64,000 nucleotides of DNA from the NCBI GenBank assembly GCA_002429085.1, contig DIYR01000215.1, positions 5,662 to 69,661 of the forward strand, read 5' to 3'. Shown here piece by piece: positions 7,942 through 15,193 of the stretch. How positions within the stretch are numbered: position 1 is the stretch's first letter; each line of letters starts with the position of its first letter. The notes beneath the pieces were generated by a model. That model had not been told where the DNA came from, ran no database searches, and worked only from the letters and a program-made list of their open reading frames with translations. The position numbers and the translations under genes are program-made. The DNA is from Flavobacteriales bacterium UBA6049. Lineage in GTDB: Bacteria; Bacteroidota; Bacteroidia; Flavobacteriales_G; Salibacteraceae.

Positions 7942-8967
7942 CTACCACTTCACTACTATTTTCCCCATAGAACTGCGACCTTCTAACAAGTTATGAGCTT
8001 CGTGAATTTGACTGGTTGAGAATACACCTCCGATATGAGGTTTGAGCACTTCTTGCTCGTATAAATCAATGCAAGCTTGCAAACACTCTCCAATGATGTG
8101 AGGTTTGTTATCGGCAATGCGCAACATATTTACACCAATTACTCCTTGAGATTTAATTAATAATCCCAAAGGATGCATCAATCCAAAATCCCATGCAAGT
8201 TTAAGTTTATCTAACAACCCACCTTTCGAACCAGACCAAGTTGATACTCCATACAACACATGTCTGCCTCCCAAGGCCAGTAATTTTTGATCTTTTTTAA
8301 ATGACTTTCCTCCAATCGGATTGAATATAACGTCAATAGGTTTCTCCCCTACTCTTTGTGAGATAACTGATACATAATCGTTCTCTCGATAGTTAATTGG
8401 ATAATCGCAGCCAATTTCTTTTAAAAAGTCCAGTTTTTCTGGTCTACTGGCTGTTCCGAACACAGTACATTCTCTCCACTTTGCTAATTGAACAGTGGCT
8501 ATTCCTACACCACCAGCAGCGGCATGTACCAATACATTCTCGCCTTTTTGAATATTTGCTACATAAATTGCGTTGTAGTAAGCTGTACAGTATTGTGTAG
8601 CAAGTGCTGTTCCTATTTCATCTGAAACAGAATTGGGTAATTTACATACAGCCCGTTGATCTGCCATCGCCTCTTCTGCGTAAGCACCAAAACGAGTAAG
8701 TGCCACTACGCGATCTCCTACTTTAAGATCTGTAACATTATTTCCTATCTCTTTTATTACACCTACTACTTCGTACCCTGGTACAAATGGAGGGGGAGGC
8801 GCATCATTGTATAATCCGGTTCTTGCCATTACATCGGCATAGTTTAAACCGAAAGTTGATACGGTAATTTTTACTTGACCAGACTCTGGTTTACCTAAAT
8901 CTATCGGACGAAGTTCAAATGATTCTTCGCTTTTACCATGTTTGGTAATGTAAATTCCATTTGCCAT
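7942..8967 (-). CDS. Zinc-less alcohol dehydrogenase / quinone oxidoreductase family protein (MDR, VAT-1-like)
   Basis: The 341-residue protein has the medium-chain dehydrogenase fold: a GroES-like N-terminal half (NYADVMARTGLY, PFVPGYEVVGVI) and a Rossmann half with the nucleotide loop HAAAGGVGIATVQLAKW near residue 150. The structural zinc cysteines of true alcohol dehydrogenases are absent, as in NADPH:quinone reductases and the VAT-1/MECR-like group. The substrate is unknown. Its start codon touches the stop of the upstream SDR gene with no gap, so the two oxidoreductases form a coupled pair. Confidence 0.9.
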   Translation of the reverse strand: MANGIYITKHGKSEESFELRPIDLGKPESGQVKITVSTFGLNYADVMARTGLYNDAPPPPFVPGYEVVGVIKEIGNNVTDLKVGDRVVALTRFGAYAEEAMADQRAVCKLPNSVSDEIGTALATQYCTAYYNAIYVANIQKGENVLVHAAAGGVGIATVQLAKWRECTVFGTASRPEKLDFLKEIGCDYPINYRENDYVSVISQRVGEKPIDVIFNPIGGKSFKKDQKLLALGGRHVLYGVSTWSGSKGGLLDKLKLAWDFGLMHPLGLLIKSQGVIGVNMLRIADNKPHIIGECLQACIDLYEQEVLKPHIGGVFSTSQIHEAHNLLEGRSSMGKIVVKW

Positions 8968-9744
8968 CTAGCGCACTTTTGCTTTAAGTAGAATGGAAGC
9001 AAACAAGCTCGGAAAAAAGCGTTTTATATAAATAGACAACACTTCGTACCCACCAAAATAGGCTTCTTTTTTTCCCTTTTCGATTGAGCGAATAATTTTC
9101 TTTGCCAAAACCATAGGTTCCATACCATTAGCTTGAGCGTCATCCATCTCATTTAGTTTTTCGCCTTTTTCGTTTAAGGCATTTACTGAAACATCTGTTT
9201 TAATAAAACCCGGACAAAGAATGGTTACTTGAATATTGCTCTCGTGTAATTCTGCTCTTAAACCATCAAAGTAGCCATGTAAAGCATGCTTTGCTGCTGC
9301 ATATGCTGTTCTATACGGAGACGAAATAATTCCAACTAAACTACTCGTTACAGCAATTTTACCGCCCCCCATGTTTACCATGTGTTGTGCCACATAACGA
9401 GTAAGTTCTGCTGTTCCAAAGAAATCTACTTCCATGATTCTCCGTTCAGTTTCTAGGGAAGTCTCTAGCGCTAACCCACGCTGACTAATTCCACCATTGT
9501 TAATAAGCACATCTATTTTCTGTGTCTTCTGAATAGCTTCTTTTGCTTTCTGTTCAAGTGTATCAGTTTGCGATAAATCTAAAGGTATCACATAACTCTC
9601 AGTTTTCAACTCACTTGCAAGCTTGTTCAACTTCTCCTCATTTCGAGCTGATAGAATAAGCGTAGCGCCTTTTTCGGCATAAGTTCTAGCTAATGCTTCT
9701 CCAATTCCTGAGCTTGCTCCAGTGATCCAAACTGTTTGTTTCAT
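8968..9744 (-). CDS. SDR family NAD(P)-dependent oxidoreductase
   Basis: The 258-residue protein is a classical short-chain dehydrogenase. The cofactor loop TGASSGIGEALA lies at residues 9-20, INNGGISQRG follows the fourth strand, a catalytic Ser sits in AVTSSLVGIIS, and the YxxxK pair is in YAAAKHA. The C-terminal hydrophobic segment (SIYIKRFFPSLFASILL) suggests peripheral membrane binding, as in DHRS7-like members. It is immediately followed by the quinone-oxidoreductase-like gene and divergent from the phosphodiesterase lipoprotein gene. The substrate cannot be told from sequence. Confidence 0.9.
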   Translation of the reverse strand: MKQTVWITGASSGIGEALARTYAEKGATLILSARNEEKLNKLASELKTESYVIPLDLSQTDTLEQKAKEAIQKTQKIDVLINNGGISQRGLALETSLETERRIMEVDFFGTAELTRYVAQHMVNMGGGKIAVTSSLVGIISSPYRTAYAAAKHALHGYFDGLRAELHESNIQVTILCPGFIKTDVSVNALNEKGEKLNEMDDAQANGMEPMVLAKKIIRSIEKGKKEAYFGGYEVLSIYIKRFFPSLFASILLKAKVR

Positions 9745-9805
9745 GCTGTTCTTTTAATAGTAAAAGCTTAAACAAGATTAAACAATTCAGTTCATGCCAA
9801 TTCCA

Positions 9806-9813
9806 TACGTTTG
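9806..9813 (+). promoter_or_regulatory. Possible -7 promoter box TACGTTTG
   Basis: This is a perfect TAnnTTTG match just before the phosphodiesterase lipoprotein, but no TTG lies at the right distance upstream. If used, it would put transcription start near 9818, which would rule out the 9794 start and favour translation from the ATG at 9824. Confidence 0.35.
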
Positions 9814-9814
9814 G

Positions 9815-10762
9815 ATGAAAGCTATGAATACAATACAATCTCTTTTCACATTTGCCCTATCAGCTAGCTTACTAGTTGGATGTGGCCAGTCAACAGAACA
9901 GCATATGGATAAGCGAATGATTGATGTACAAGGTCATCGTGGGTGTAGAGGTTTACAACCAGAAAATACTATTCCGGCCTTTAAAAAAGCGTTAGAACTT
10001 GGCGTTTCTACATTAGAATTAGATGTTGTAATTACGGCTGATGGAGAAGTTATTCTAAGTCATGAACCATTTTTGTCTCATGAGATTTGTTCTGACACGA
10101 ATGGTATTCGCATATCAGAAAAGAATGAACGAACATTTAATATTTACCAAATGACTTTTGCCGAATTGCAAGCGTACGATTGCGGCTTACAAGACCATCC
10201 TCGTTTTCCGAACCAAGAAAAAATTCTAGTTACCAAACCGAGATTAGAGGATGTCATCCACTATAGTGACTCGTTGGCGGATGTATTAAAGAGGCCCTTA
10301 CCTTTTTACAACATTGAAACAAAGTCTACTCCAGAAGGAGACTCTATATATCATCCTCTTCCTGCCGAATTCACTGATAAGCTGATTGAAGTAATTGAAC
10401 GCACCAATAGTTCTGAACGTGTTACTATTCAATCTTTTGATGTTAGAACACTTCAACATGCACATGTCAATTATCCTGATATCAAGTTGGTGCTGCTAGT
10501 GGAAAACAAAGAAACTATTGATGCCAATCTAGAGAAGCTTGGATTTACACCTGAGGTTTACAGTTGTGATTTCACCTTACTCAATAAAGAAACTGTTCAA
10601 TCTCTACAAGAAAAAAACATACAGGTAATTCCATGGACAGTAAACGAAGTAAAAGATATGAAGAACCTTCTGAACTGGGGTGTAGACGGTATTATCACGG
10701 ATTATCCTGATAAGTTGATTCCCTTATTGAAAAGGGATGAAATACTTTACTGGAGCAGGTAA
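9815..10762 (+). CDS. Glycerophosphodiester phosphodiesterase family lipoprotein
   Basis: The enzyme hydrolyses glycerophosphodiesters to glycerol-3-phosphate and an alcohol. The GDPD motifs are clear: GHRGCRGLQPENT with the catalytic His, ELDVVITADGEVILSHEP with metal-binding Glu/Asp and the second His, and a C-terminal VNEVKDMKNLLNWGVDGIITDYP. A lipobox LVGC directs it to a membrane, probably facing the periplasm. Three in-frame starts exist (9794, 9815, 9824). The one at 9815 gives a Lys before the hydrophobic signal and is preferred, although a -7 box at 9806-9813 would favour 9824. It converges with the regulator gene ending at 10765. Confidence 0.92.
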   Translation: MKAMNTIQSLFTFALSASLLVGCGQSTEQHMDKRMIDVQGHRGCRGLQPENTIPAFKKALELGVSTLELDVVITADGEVILSHEPFLSHEICSDTNGIRISEKNERTFNIYQMTFAELQAYDCGLQDHPRFPNQEKILVTKPRLEDVIHYSDSLADVLKRPLPFYNIETKSTPEGDSIYHPLPAEFTDKLIEVIERTNSSERVTIQSFDVRTLQHAHVNYPDIKLVLLVENKETIDANLEKLGFTPEVYSCDFTLLNKETVQSLQEKNIQVIPWTVNEVKDMKNLLNWGVDGIITDYPDKLIPLLKRDEILYWSR

Positions 10763-10764
10763 GA

Positions 10765-11058
10765 TCAATTCTTACCCGCTTTCAAATACTTCTGAATGCT
10801 TGTGACATACTCGTCAAAAGCTTCACTTCCTTTTTGAGTAACCATGCAAGTAGTGACTGGGTAATTTCCTTTATATCCTTTTTCTACCTCTATGTAACCT
10901 GCTGCTTTGAGCTTAGTTAATTGCACACTTAAATTACCTCTTGTGGCACTTGTTTCTTCTAATAAGTAATTGAATTCGGCAGATTTTACACCTACCAACA
11001 AACTCATAATTGCCAACCGTAATTGAGAATGTAATAAGGGATCGAGCGATTTAAACAT
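10765..11058 (-). CDS. Winged-helix transcriptional regulator (HTH_34 / MarR-ArsR-like)
   Basis: The 97-residue protein is a lone winged-helix DNA-binding domain: LLHSQLRLAIMSLL, then ATRGNLSVQLTKLKAAGYIEVEKGY covering the recognition helix and wing. This fits the PF13601 group of small dimeric regulators. It overlaps the upstream membrane-protein gene by 8 bases and shares its promoter. Two identical-architecture palindromes (GTTTA-N5-TAAAC) lie just before that operon and are natural candidate operators for autoregulation. The inducing signal is unknown. Confidence 0.88.
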   Translation of the reverse strand: MFKSLDPLLHSQLRLAIMSLLVGVKSAEFNYLLEETSATRGNLSVQLTKLKAAGYIEVEKGYKGNYPVTTCMVTQKGSEAFDEYVTSIQKYLKAGKN

Positions 11059-11644
11059 TGGCCTTCTTCGCTTTTTGATATAAAATGATTCCAGGAATCA
11101 TATAGCTAACCCAAATGGCCGCAACAAGAAATAATAACTGGTATTGAAATTCAAACTGAGTACTAATTAATGCCAACACCCAACAGCTTGCAGCTCCAAA
11201 TTGCATGATTCGCAATTTTAACAATCCTCCACTTACAAAGGTTGCCGCCCCGTATAATGCTATCATAATTGGATAGGCCGCACTCCATTCTATTACGTGC
11301 GTTATACCCATAACAATAAGTATAACCATCAATGCCCCTACAGCTGGCCATAGTAAACTCATTACCTCATCAAAATGAGTATGTATTTTGGCCACCTTCT
11401 TCATTTTTGAAACTTTTACTCCAGTAGCAATTCCTGCCAATGGCATTAATACTGCCCAGCCTATTGCGTGCATTCCATTTGTGTTCCCAGATTTTAGCAT
11501 AACGAATTGGAATAGTGCAGCGAGTGTAACCGCTACTCCCCAAAGTAAATAGATACTTCCGTCATCTTGAATTCGTTTTCTGCTTGTTGCAATCATTTGT
11601 TGCATGATTGCCAAGCTTTCTTCGTTCGTCATTTCTTGATTCAT
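11051..11644 (-). CDS. Conserved inner-membrane protein of regulator operon
   Basis: The 197-residue protein starts with a short soluble region (MNQEMTNEESLAIMQQMIATSRKRI) and then has about five membrane segments. It has no enzyme motif I can recognise. Membrane proteins of this kind are commonly paired with HTH_34 regulators in Bacteroidota, the pair being coupled by an 8-base overlap here. It could be a sensor that titrates the regulator, or the regulated product; neither is shown by sequence. The start codon lies 10 bases from the palindrome at 11655-11669. Confidence 0.75.
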   Translation of the reverse strand: MNQEMTNEESLAIMQQMIATSRKRIQDDGSIYLLWGVAVTLAALFQFVMLKSGNTNGMHAIGWAVLMPLAGIATGVKVSKMKKVAKIHTHFDEVMSLLWPAVGALMVILIVMGITHVIEWSAAYPIMIALYGAATFVSGGLLKLRIMQFGAASCWVLALISTQFEFQYQLLFLVAAIWVSYMIPGIILYQKAKKANV

Positions 11645-11654
11645 TTTGAATTTG

Positions 11655-11669
11655 GTTTATGTTGTAAAC
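11655..11669. promoter_or_regulatory. Palindromic operator candidate 1 (GTTTA-N5-TAAAC)
   Basis: The site GTTTATGTTGTAAAC is a perfect inverted repeat of 5-base arms, 10 bases before the start codon of the membrane-protein/regulator operon. It has the same architecture as the site at 11717-11731, so binding here would block transcription or translation start of the operon. Confidence 0.5.
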
Positions 11670-11680
11670 TAGATTTTCAT

Positions 11681-11704
11681 AAAAAAAGAGCAGTCGCTCT
11701 TCGC
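11681..11704 (-). terminator. Intrinsic terminator of the M23 peptidase operon
   Basis: On the minus strand AAGAGC, a four-base loop and GCTCTT are followed by seven T in total. It lies about 50 bases after the stop of the M23 peptidase gene and between the two operator candidates, insulating the downstream regulator operon. Confidence 0.75.
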
Positions 11705-11716
11705 AAATATAAACAA

Positions 11717-11731
11717 GTTTACATTATAAAC
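11717..11731. promoter_or_regulatory. Palindromic operator candidate 2 (GTTTA-N5-TAAAC)
   Basis: The site GTTTACATTATAAAC repeats the arms and spacer length of the site at 11655-11669, 62 bases apart centre to centre. An extra half-site TAAAC sits at 11710-11714. Two copies with different spacer bases argue against chance. Confidence 0.45.
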
Positions 11732-11753
11732 AATGTTCAGAAAAAAACACGAA

Positions 11754-13049
11754 CTATAAACTCGCACGTGCTTCCTTCATTTCTTCCCGTTGAATGAAAT
11801 CTATTGGAACATTATCTAGTTGCTCTTTAGACTGCAACATCAGTTTCATAAATTCCTCTTTTTGTGATGGATCCACTGGCTTAGATGGTGGCATAGGTTC
11901 ATTTCTATGATTAACCTGCTTACCGTTCTTCCAAAACCTAAAGCAAACATGTGGACCAGTAGCTAATCCAGTACTACCAACATATCCAATTACGTCACCT
12001 TGTCGAACCGATGTTCCAGGTTTCATACCAGCACCAATTTTACTCATGTGCAGGTATTGAGTTGTATAAGTACTATTATGACGAATTTTCACATAATTCC
12101 CATTGTACTTTGAAAACCTAGCTTCGGTTACCACTCCATCTCCTACTGCCAGAATAGGTGTACCTCTTGGAGCTGCATAATCAGTACCCAAATGAGCTTT
12201 CCATCTTTTTTGAACTGGGTGAAACCTCTTCATGGTATAGCCTGAAGTCATTCTTCCATATTTCAAAGGAGATTTCAAGAACGCCTTACGAAGACTATTT
12301 CCTTCATCATCGAAATAATCTTTCCCAGTAGCATTGTCAAATTGGAAAGCATAGAAATCACCTCCGCTGTGATTAAAAAGAGATGCATGTACTTCACCTA
12401 TTCCTACAAACTCATCATTTACGTACCGTTCTTCAAAAATCACCTTGAAATAATCGTTACGCTGAATGCGATAAAAATCTATTGTCCAAGCATACACGTT
12501 TGCCAACTCCATTGCCAACGCTGGGTTAACTTCTTGCTCTTGTAAGGTTTCAAATAAAGAAGAAGTAATAACTCCACTGGCCTCCCTGGTTCTAACATGA
12601 ACCGGCAGTTCCCCTACATAAATCTGTGAAGTATCCTGTAATGGATACACTACATATTCAATTGCATTTGGCTGGTAAATGAAATACTGTGCGGTTGCTA
12701 AAGAATCGGTAGACTTTAAGATGGTGTACTTTTTACCATGACGCAGATAGCGCACATCATATACATCTTTACTTGCTCTAGCAACACGATCAATGGTAAC
12801 ATAATCTACATCATGTCCTAAGAGGATATCGGCTAAAAACTCGTTTCGAGCAATGGATCCTTGAAAAATATCAAAGCTATCTTTTGGAAAACCAAAGATG
12901 CTATCTGGAACTACTATTGGTTCCACCTCAACCTGATTGGCCAATAAGGGTTTTGCTGCTGTATCATCCTTATCGCACAGTAATAGCAATGCGGTGAAAA
13001 TAACTGCCACACCAGCTAGCAAGAAATACGCTAGTTTATGACTACTCAT
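11754..13049 (-). CDS. M23 family zinc metallopeptidase (peptidoglycan endopeptidase)
   Basis: The 431-residue protein has an N-terminal membrane anchor (LAYFLLAGVAVIFTALLLL, residues 5-24), a middle region of two predicted OapA/LysM-like beta folds and a C-terminal LytM domain. Zinc ligands are visible in AHLGTDYAAPRGTPI (near residue 285) and in HVCFRFWKNGKQV (near residue 366), with a further HLHM-like YLHMSKIGAG motif. Such enzymes cut peptide cross-links of peptidoglycan in the periplasm during growth or division. The start codon overlaps the upstream dioxygenase gene by 8 bases. A terminator follows at 11681-11704. Confidence 0.93.
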   Translation of the reverse strand: MSSHKLAYFLLAGVAVIFTALLLLCDKDDTAAKPLLANQVEVEPIVVPDSIFGFPKDSFDIFQGSIARNEFLADILLGHDVDYVTIDRVARASKDVYDVRYLRHGKKYTILKSTDSLATAQYFIYQPNAIEYVVYPLQDTSQIYVGELPVHVRTREASGVITSSLFETLQEQEVNPALAMELANVYAWTIDFYRIQRNDYFKVIFEERYVNDEFVGIGEVHASLFNHSGGDFYAFQFDNATGKDYFDDEGNSLRKAFLKSPLKYGRMTSGYTMKRFHPVQKRWKAHLGTDYAAPRGTPILAVGDGVVTEARFSKYNGNYVKIRHNSTYTTQYLHMSKIGAGMKPGTSVRQGDVIGYVGSTGLATGPHVCFRFWKNGKQVNHRNEPMPPSKPVDPSQKEEFMKLMLQSKEQLDNVPIDFIQREEMKEARASL

Positions 13050-14016
13050 TGTCTTCTCCGTTCGAATTCAATATAGATTCCACAAAATTCTTACCCCAAT
13101 TATCTTTCTCTTCTTGACTCCAAAGCTCTGGAAAGAAAATTCTTCTTTGGAATTGTGGTGGTAAGTATTGTTGCCAGTTAGTACCACCTGTTGCCTTGGC
13201 GTCTACAGGCCTTCTCTTTAAATAAGTAATAGCCGATTTTAAGTGCATCAATGGCCACTCCACATTTACGTATGAATCTAATTGGCGCAAAGCCTTTATA
13301 ACTTTAGAATCAGCTTGCTCTTCTTCTGTCAAAGACTTATACCTCATCCAGATGTTGGTGTCTTTGTAATTTCCAGCAAGCTTCAATAACTCATCTGTGT
13401 ACTTAGCTTCAAACTGACGAAGTGTAAGTGTTTTCTTTCCTGTTTCTTCTTCTGTTGCACCACGTTTCCAGTACAAGTAGTTGAACATTTCAGGTAAGTT
13501 CTCTTGATCATTTACAAATTGTTCGCGCTGATCAGCATGTACTAAATTTATAAACGGAGTAGCACAAATTTCTATTTTACGGTACTGCGCACTTTGAAAC
13601 CCACTGGCTGGAATTAAGCTCATTCTAAACTTCAAGAACTGATCCCTATCCATTCCTTTATACATTACTTCAAACGACTTGGTTAAAGCCTCGAAATAAC
13701 GGTTGATACGCATAATTCTTCTCAAAAAGAATTCGCTATTCAACGATTCATGCTCACCAATCTGTTTGATTTCATGTAAGGATAACTTGAAATACAACTC
13801 AGTTATCTGATGGTACATGATGAAAATCTCTTCATCCGGAAAGCTTGTTCGTGGATTTTGAAGACTCAACAGTGTATCTAAATGAATGTAGTTCCAGTAG
13901 CTGATGTAGTCTGCGTAAAGCAATCCATCTAAGTATGCAGACAAATCTTGTCCTGTAACGTCATACTTTTCTTGAAGCTTTTCAACACGCTCAATAATCT
14001 CCTCTGATAAAGCCAT
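13042..14016 (-). CDS. Tryptophan 2,3-dioxygenase family protein
   Basis: Tryptophan 2,3-dioxygenase is a heme enzyme opening the indole ring to N-formylkynurenine. The 324-residue protein carries the family pattern: YWNYIHLDTLLSLQ, DEEIFIMYHQITEL with His69, SGFQSAQYRKIE around 138-150, His258 in WPLMHLKS as the likely axial heme ligand, and TGG at 277-279. The sequence around the C-terminal motif (KATGGTNWQQYL) is looser than in classical enzymes, so activity toward tryptophan is likely but not certain. No other kynurenine-pathway gene is nearby; instead it is coupled to an M23 peptidase gene. Confidence 0.88.
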   Translation of the reverse strand: MALSEEIIERVEKLQEKYDVTGQDLSAYLDGLLYADYISYWNYIHLDTLLSLQNPRTSFPDEEIFIMYHQITELYFKLSLHEIKQIGEHESLNSEFFLRRIMRINRYFEALTKSFEVMYKGMDRDQFLKFRMSLIPASGFQSAQYRKIEICATPFINLVHADQREQFVNDQENLPEMFNYLYWKRGATEEETGKKTLTLRQFEAKYTDELLKLAGNYKDTNIWMRYKSLTEEEQADSKVIKALRQLDSYVNVEWPLMHLKSAITYLKRRPVDAKATGGTNWQQYLPPQFQRRIFFPELWSQEEKDNWGKNFVESILNSNGEDNE

Positions 14017-14173
14017 AACTCTGTATTCAGGTTAATCGGGCGAAAGTAGTTATTCAAAGTAAATGAATCACCTCGCCTAAGATTACAACTTCAAGAGAGC
14101 ATTTTAAACATTGCAATGTGAAATTACAGAACAACATATTAAAAACGAGGCAAAAACATCCCAAATCAATTAT

Positions 14174-14196
14174 AAATTATTGTTATTCAATAATTT
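14174..14196. promoter_or_regulatory. AT-rich palindrome upstream of DUF2975/XRE pair
   Basis: AAATTATTG and CAATAATTT form perfect 9-base arms around a 5-base spacer, about 30 bases before the DUF2975 start. The gap from 14017 to 14222 otherwise holds only AT-rich sequence and a small CATTGCAATG palindrome near 14114. The site could be the operator of the XRE regulator encoded in this operon, though AT-rich palindromes arise easily by chance. Confidence 0.3.
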
Positions 14197-14228
14197 TTTA
14201 TTCTTTTGGGTATAAAACATAAGTGACT

Positions 14229-14780
14229 ATGACGAACGAATCAACGTCAAAACATTCATCAAAAGGAATCAATGCCTTTTCTTTTCTCTATTATGGAGGG
14301 CTGATAATGGTTTCTACTAAACTCATTCAATACGGACAGTGGATTTTCCAACTTATCAAAAATTGGAGTTTACCAGAAGAGCCTTTCTTCTCTAAAATTA
14401 TGTTGTTGCCAACAGAAGCTCAATTTTCACCTAGTGTCTATTTAGTTTATGCTCTTCTATATATATTGTTCTATTCATTTATAGTGGTCGGTTTTTTTCA
14501 ACTGGACAGAGCCATCAAACTTTTATCTAAACAGAAAATCTTTATTCCCGAAGTCCATTCTGGTTTCAAAAGAGCTGCACGATCATTCTTGATTTATGTC
14601 ATTGGAACATTCTTAGTTGATTTTGTTCTACTTCTGTCAGCTACAACCTCAAGACCTATTTTAAGCTTATTTACCACCGAAACAATTGTTTTTACTATTC
14701 TGGGCTATTTACTATTATTCTTAGCCGATATACTAAAAGAGGGTATTGCTCTAAAACAAGAAAACGAACTAACGATTTGA
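14229..14780 (+). CDS. DUF2975 family membrane protein
   Basis: The protein of about 183 residues has four hydrophobic segments (near residues 15-35, 65-90, 115-140 and 148-170) and matches DUF2975, a membrane protein family nearly always encoded beside a small XRE regulator. The function of the family is unknown; a role in sensing and relaying to the regulator is a common guess. The next gene starts inside its stop codon with an ATGA-type overlap. A GTG at 14223 is an alternative start, but the ATG at 14229 is more likely. Confidence 0.85.
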   Translation: MTNESTSKHSSKGINAFSFLYYGGLIMVSTKLIQYGQWIFQLIKNWSLPEEPFFSKIMLLPTEAQFSPSVYLVYALLYILFYSFIVVGFFQLDRAIKLLSKQKIFIPEVHSGFKRAARSFLIYVIGTFLVDFVLLLSATTSRPILSLFTTETIVFTILGYLLLFLADILKEGIALKQENELTI

Positions 14781-14989
14781 TTATGCCTATTGTAGTTAAT
14801 CTAGATGTTATGCTTGCAAAACGAAAAATGCAATCAAAAGAGCTCGTTGAAATTCTAGGAATTACACCTGCCAACTTATCTATTCTAAAAACTGGTAAGG
14901 CCAAAGCAATTAGGTTTACAACTCTTGAAGCAATTTGCAAAGCATTGGAATGCCAACCTGGAGATATCTTAGAATATCGCATAGAATAA
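14777..14989 (+). CDS. XRE/Cro-type helix-turn-helix regulator (YozG-like)
   Basis: This 70-residue protein is one lambda-Cro/C1-type HTH domain: LDVMLAKRKMQSKELVEILGITPANLSILKTGKAKAIRFTTLEAICKALECQPGDILEY. It matches the YozG/YozH-like regulators that accompany DUF2975 membrane proteins. It overlaps that gene by 4 bases, so expression is coupled. Direct control of its own operon, perhaps through the palindrome at 14174-14196, is inference. The 203-base gap after it holds a weak hairpin (15108-15128) and no gene. Confidence 0.9.
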   Translation: MIMPIVVNLDVMLAKRKMQSKELVEILGITPANLSILKTGKAKAIRFTTLEAICKALECQPGDILEYRIE

Positions 14990-15107
14990 CCCTATTTATT
15001 GTCTGGTCACAACTCTTATTTTAAGATTCTTTTCAAGAAATCTCTGATCTGAGCTATTCCACCGCCTTAAACCATCTTCTTGTTACCTTGCAAGTTGATC
15101 TATCAAG

Positions 15108-15128
15108 AACCTCTTTTAAGAAGCGGTT
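15108..15128 (+). terminator. Weak hairpin, possible terminator of the XRE gene
   Basis: AACCTCTT pairs with AAGCGGTT with one mismatch around a 5-base loop, followed by a T-rich but interrupted tail. It lies about 120 bases after the XRE stop codon in an otherwise empty 203-base gap, so the assignment is weak. Confidence 0.25.
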
Positions 15129-15193
15129 TTAACTCTTTTGGTGTTTTCAGAAGATCTTAATTGAAGAAAACCTCATAGCTAGTAGCAATTAAT

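Noticed and set aside
3981..14016. Prophage or integrative element signatures
   Set aside because: No integrase, transposase, phage structural gene or tRNA flank was seen anywhere in the window.
14990..15193. Riboswitch or RNA gene in the 203-base gap
   Set aside because: Only one weak hairpin and a CTTGCAAG palindrome are visible; no known riboswitch core was recognised.
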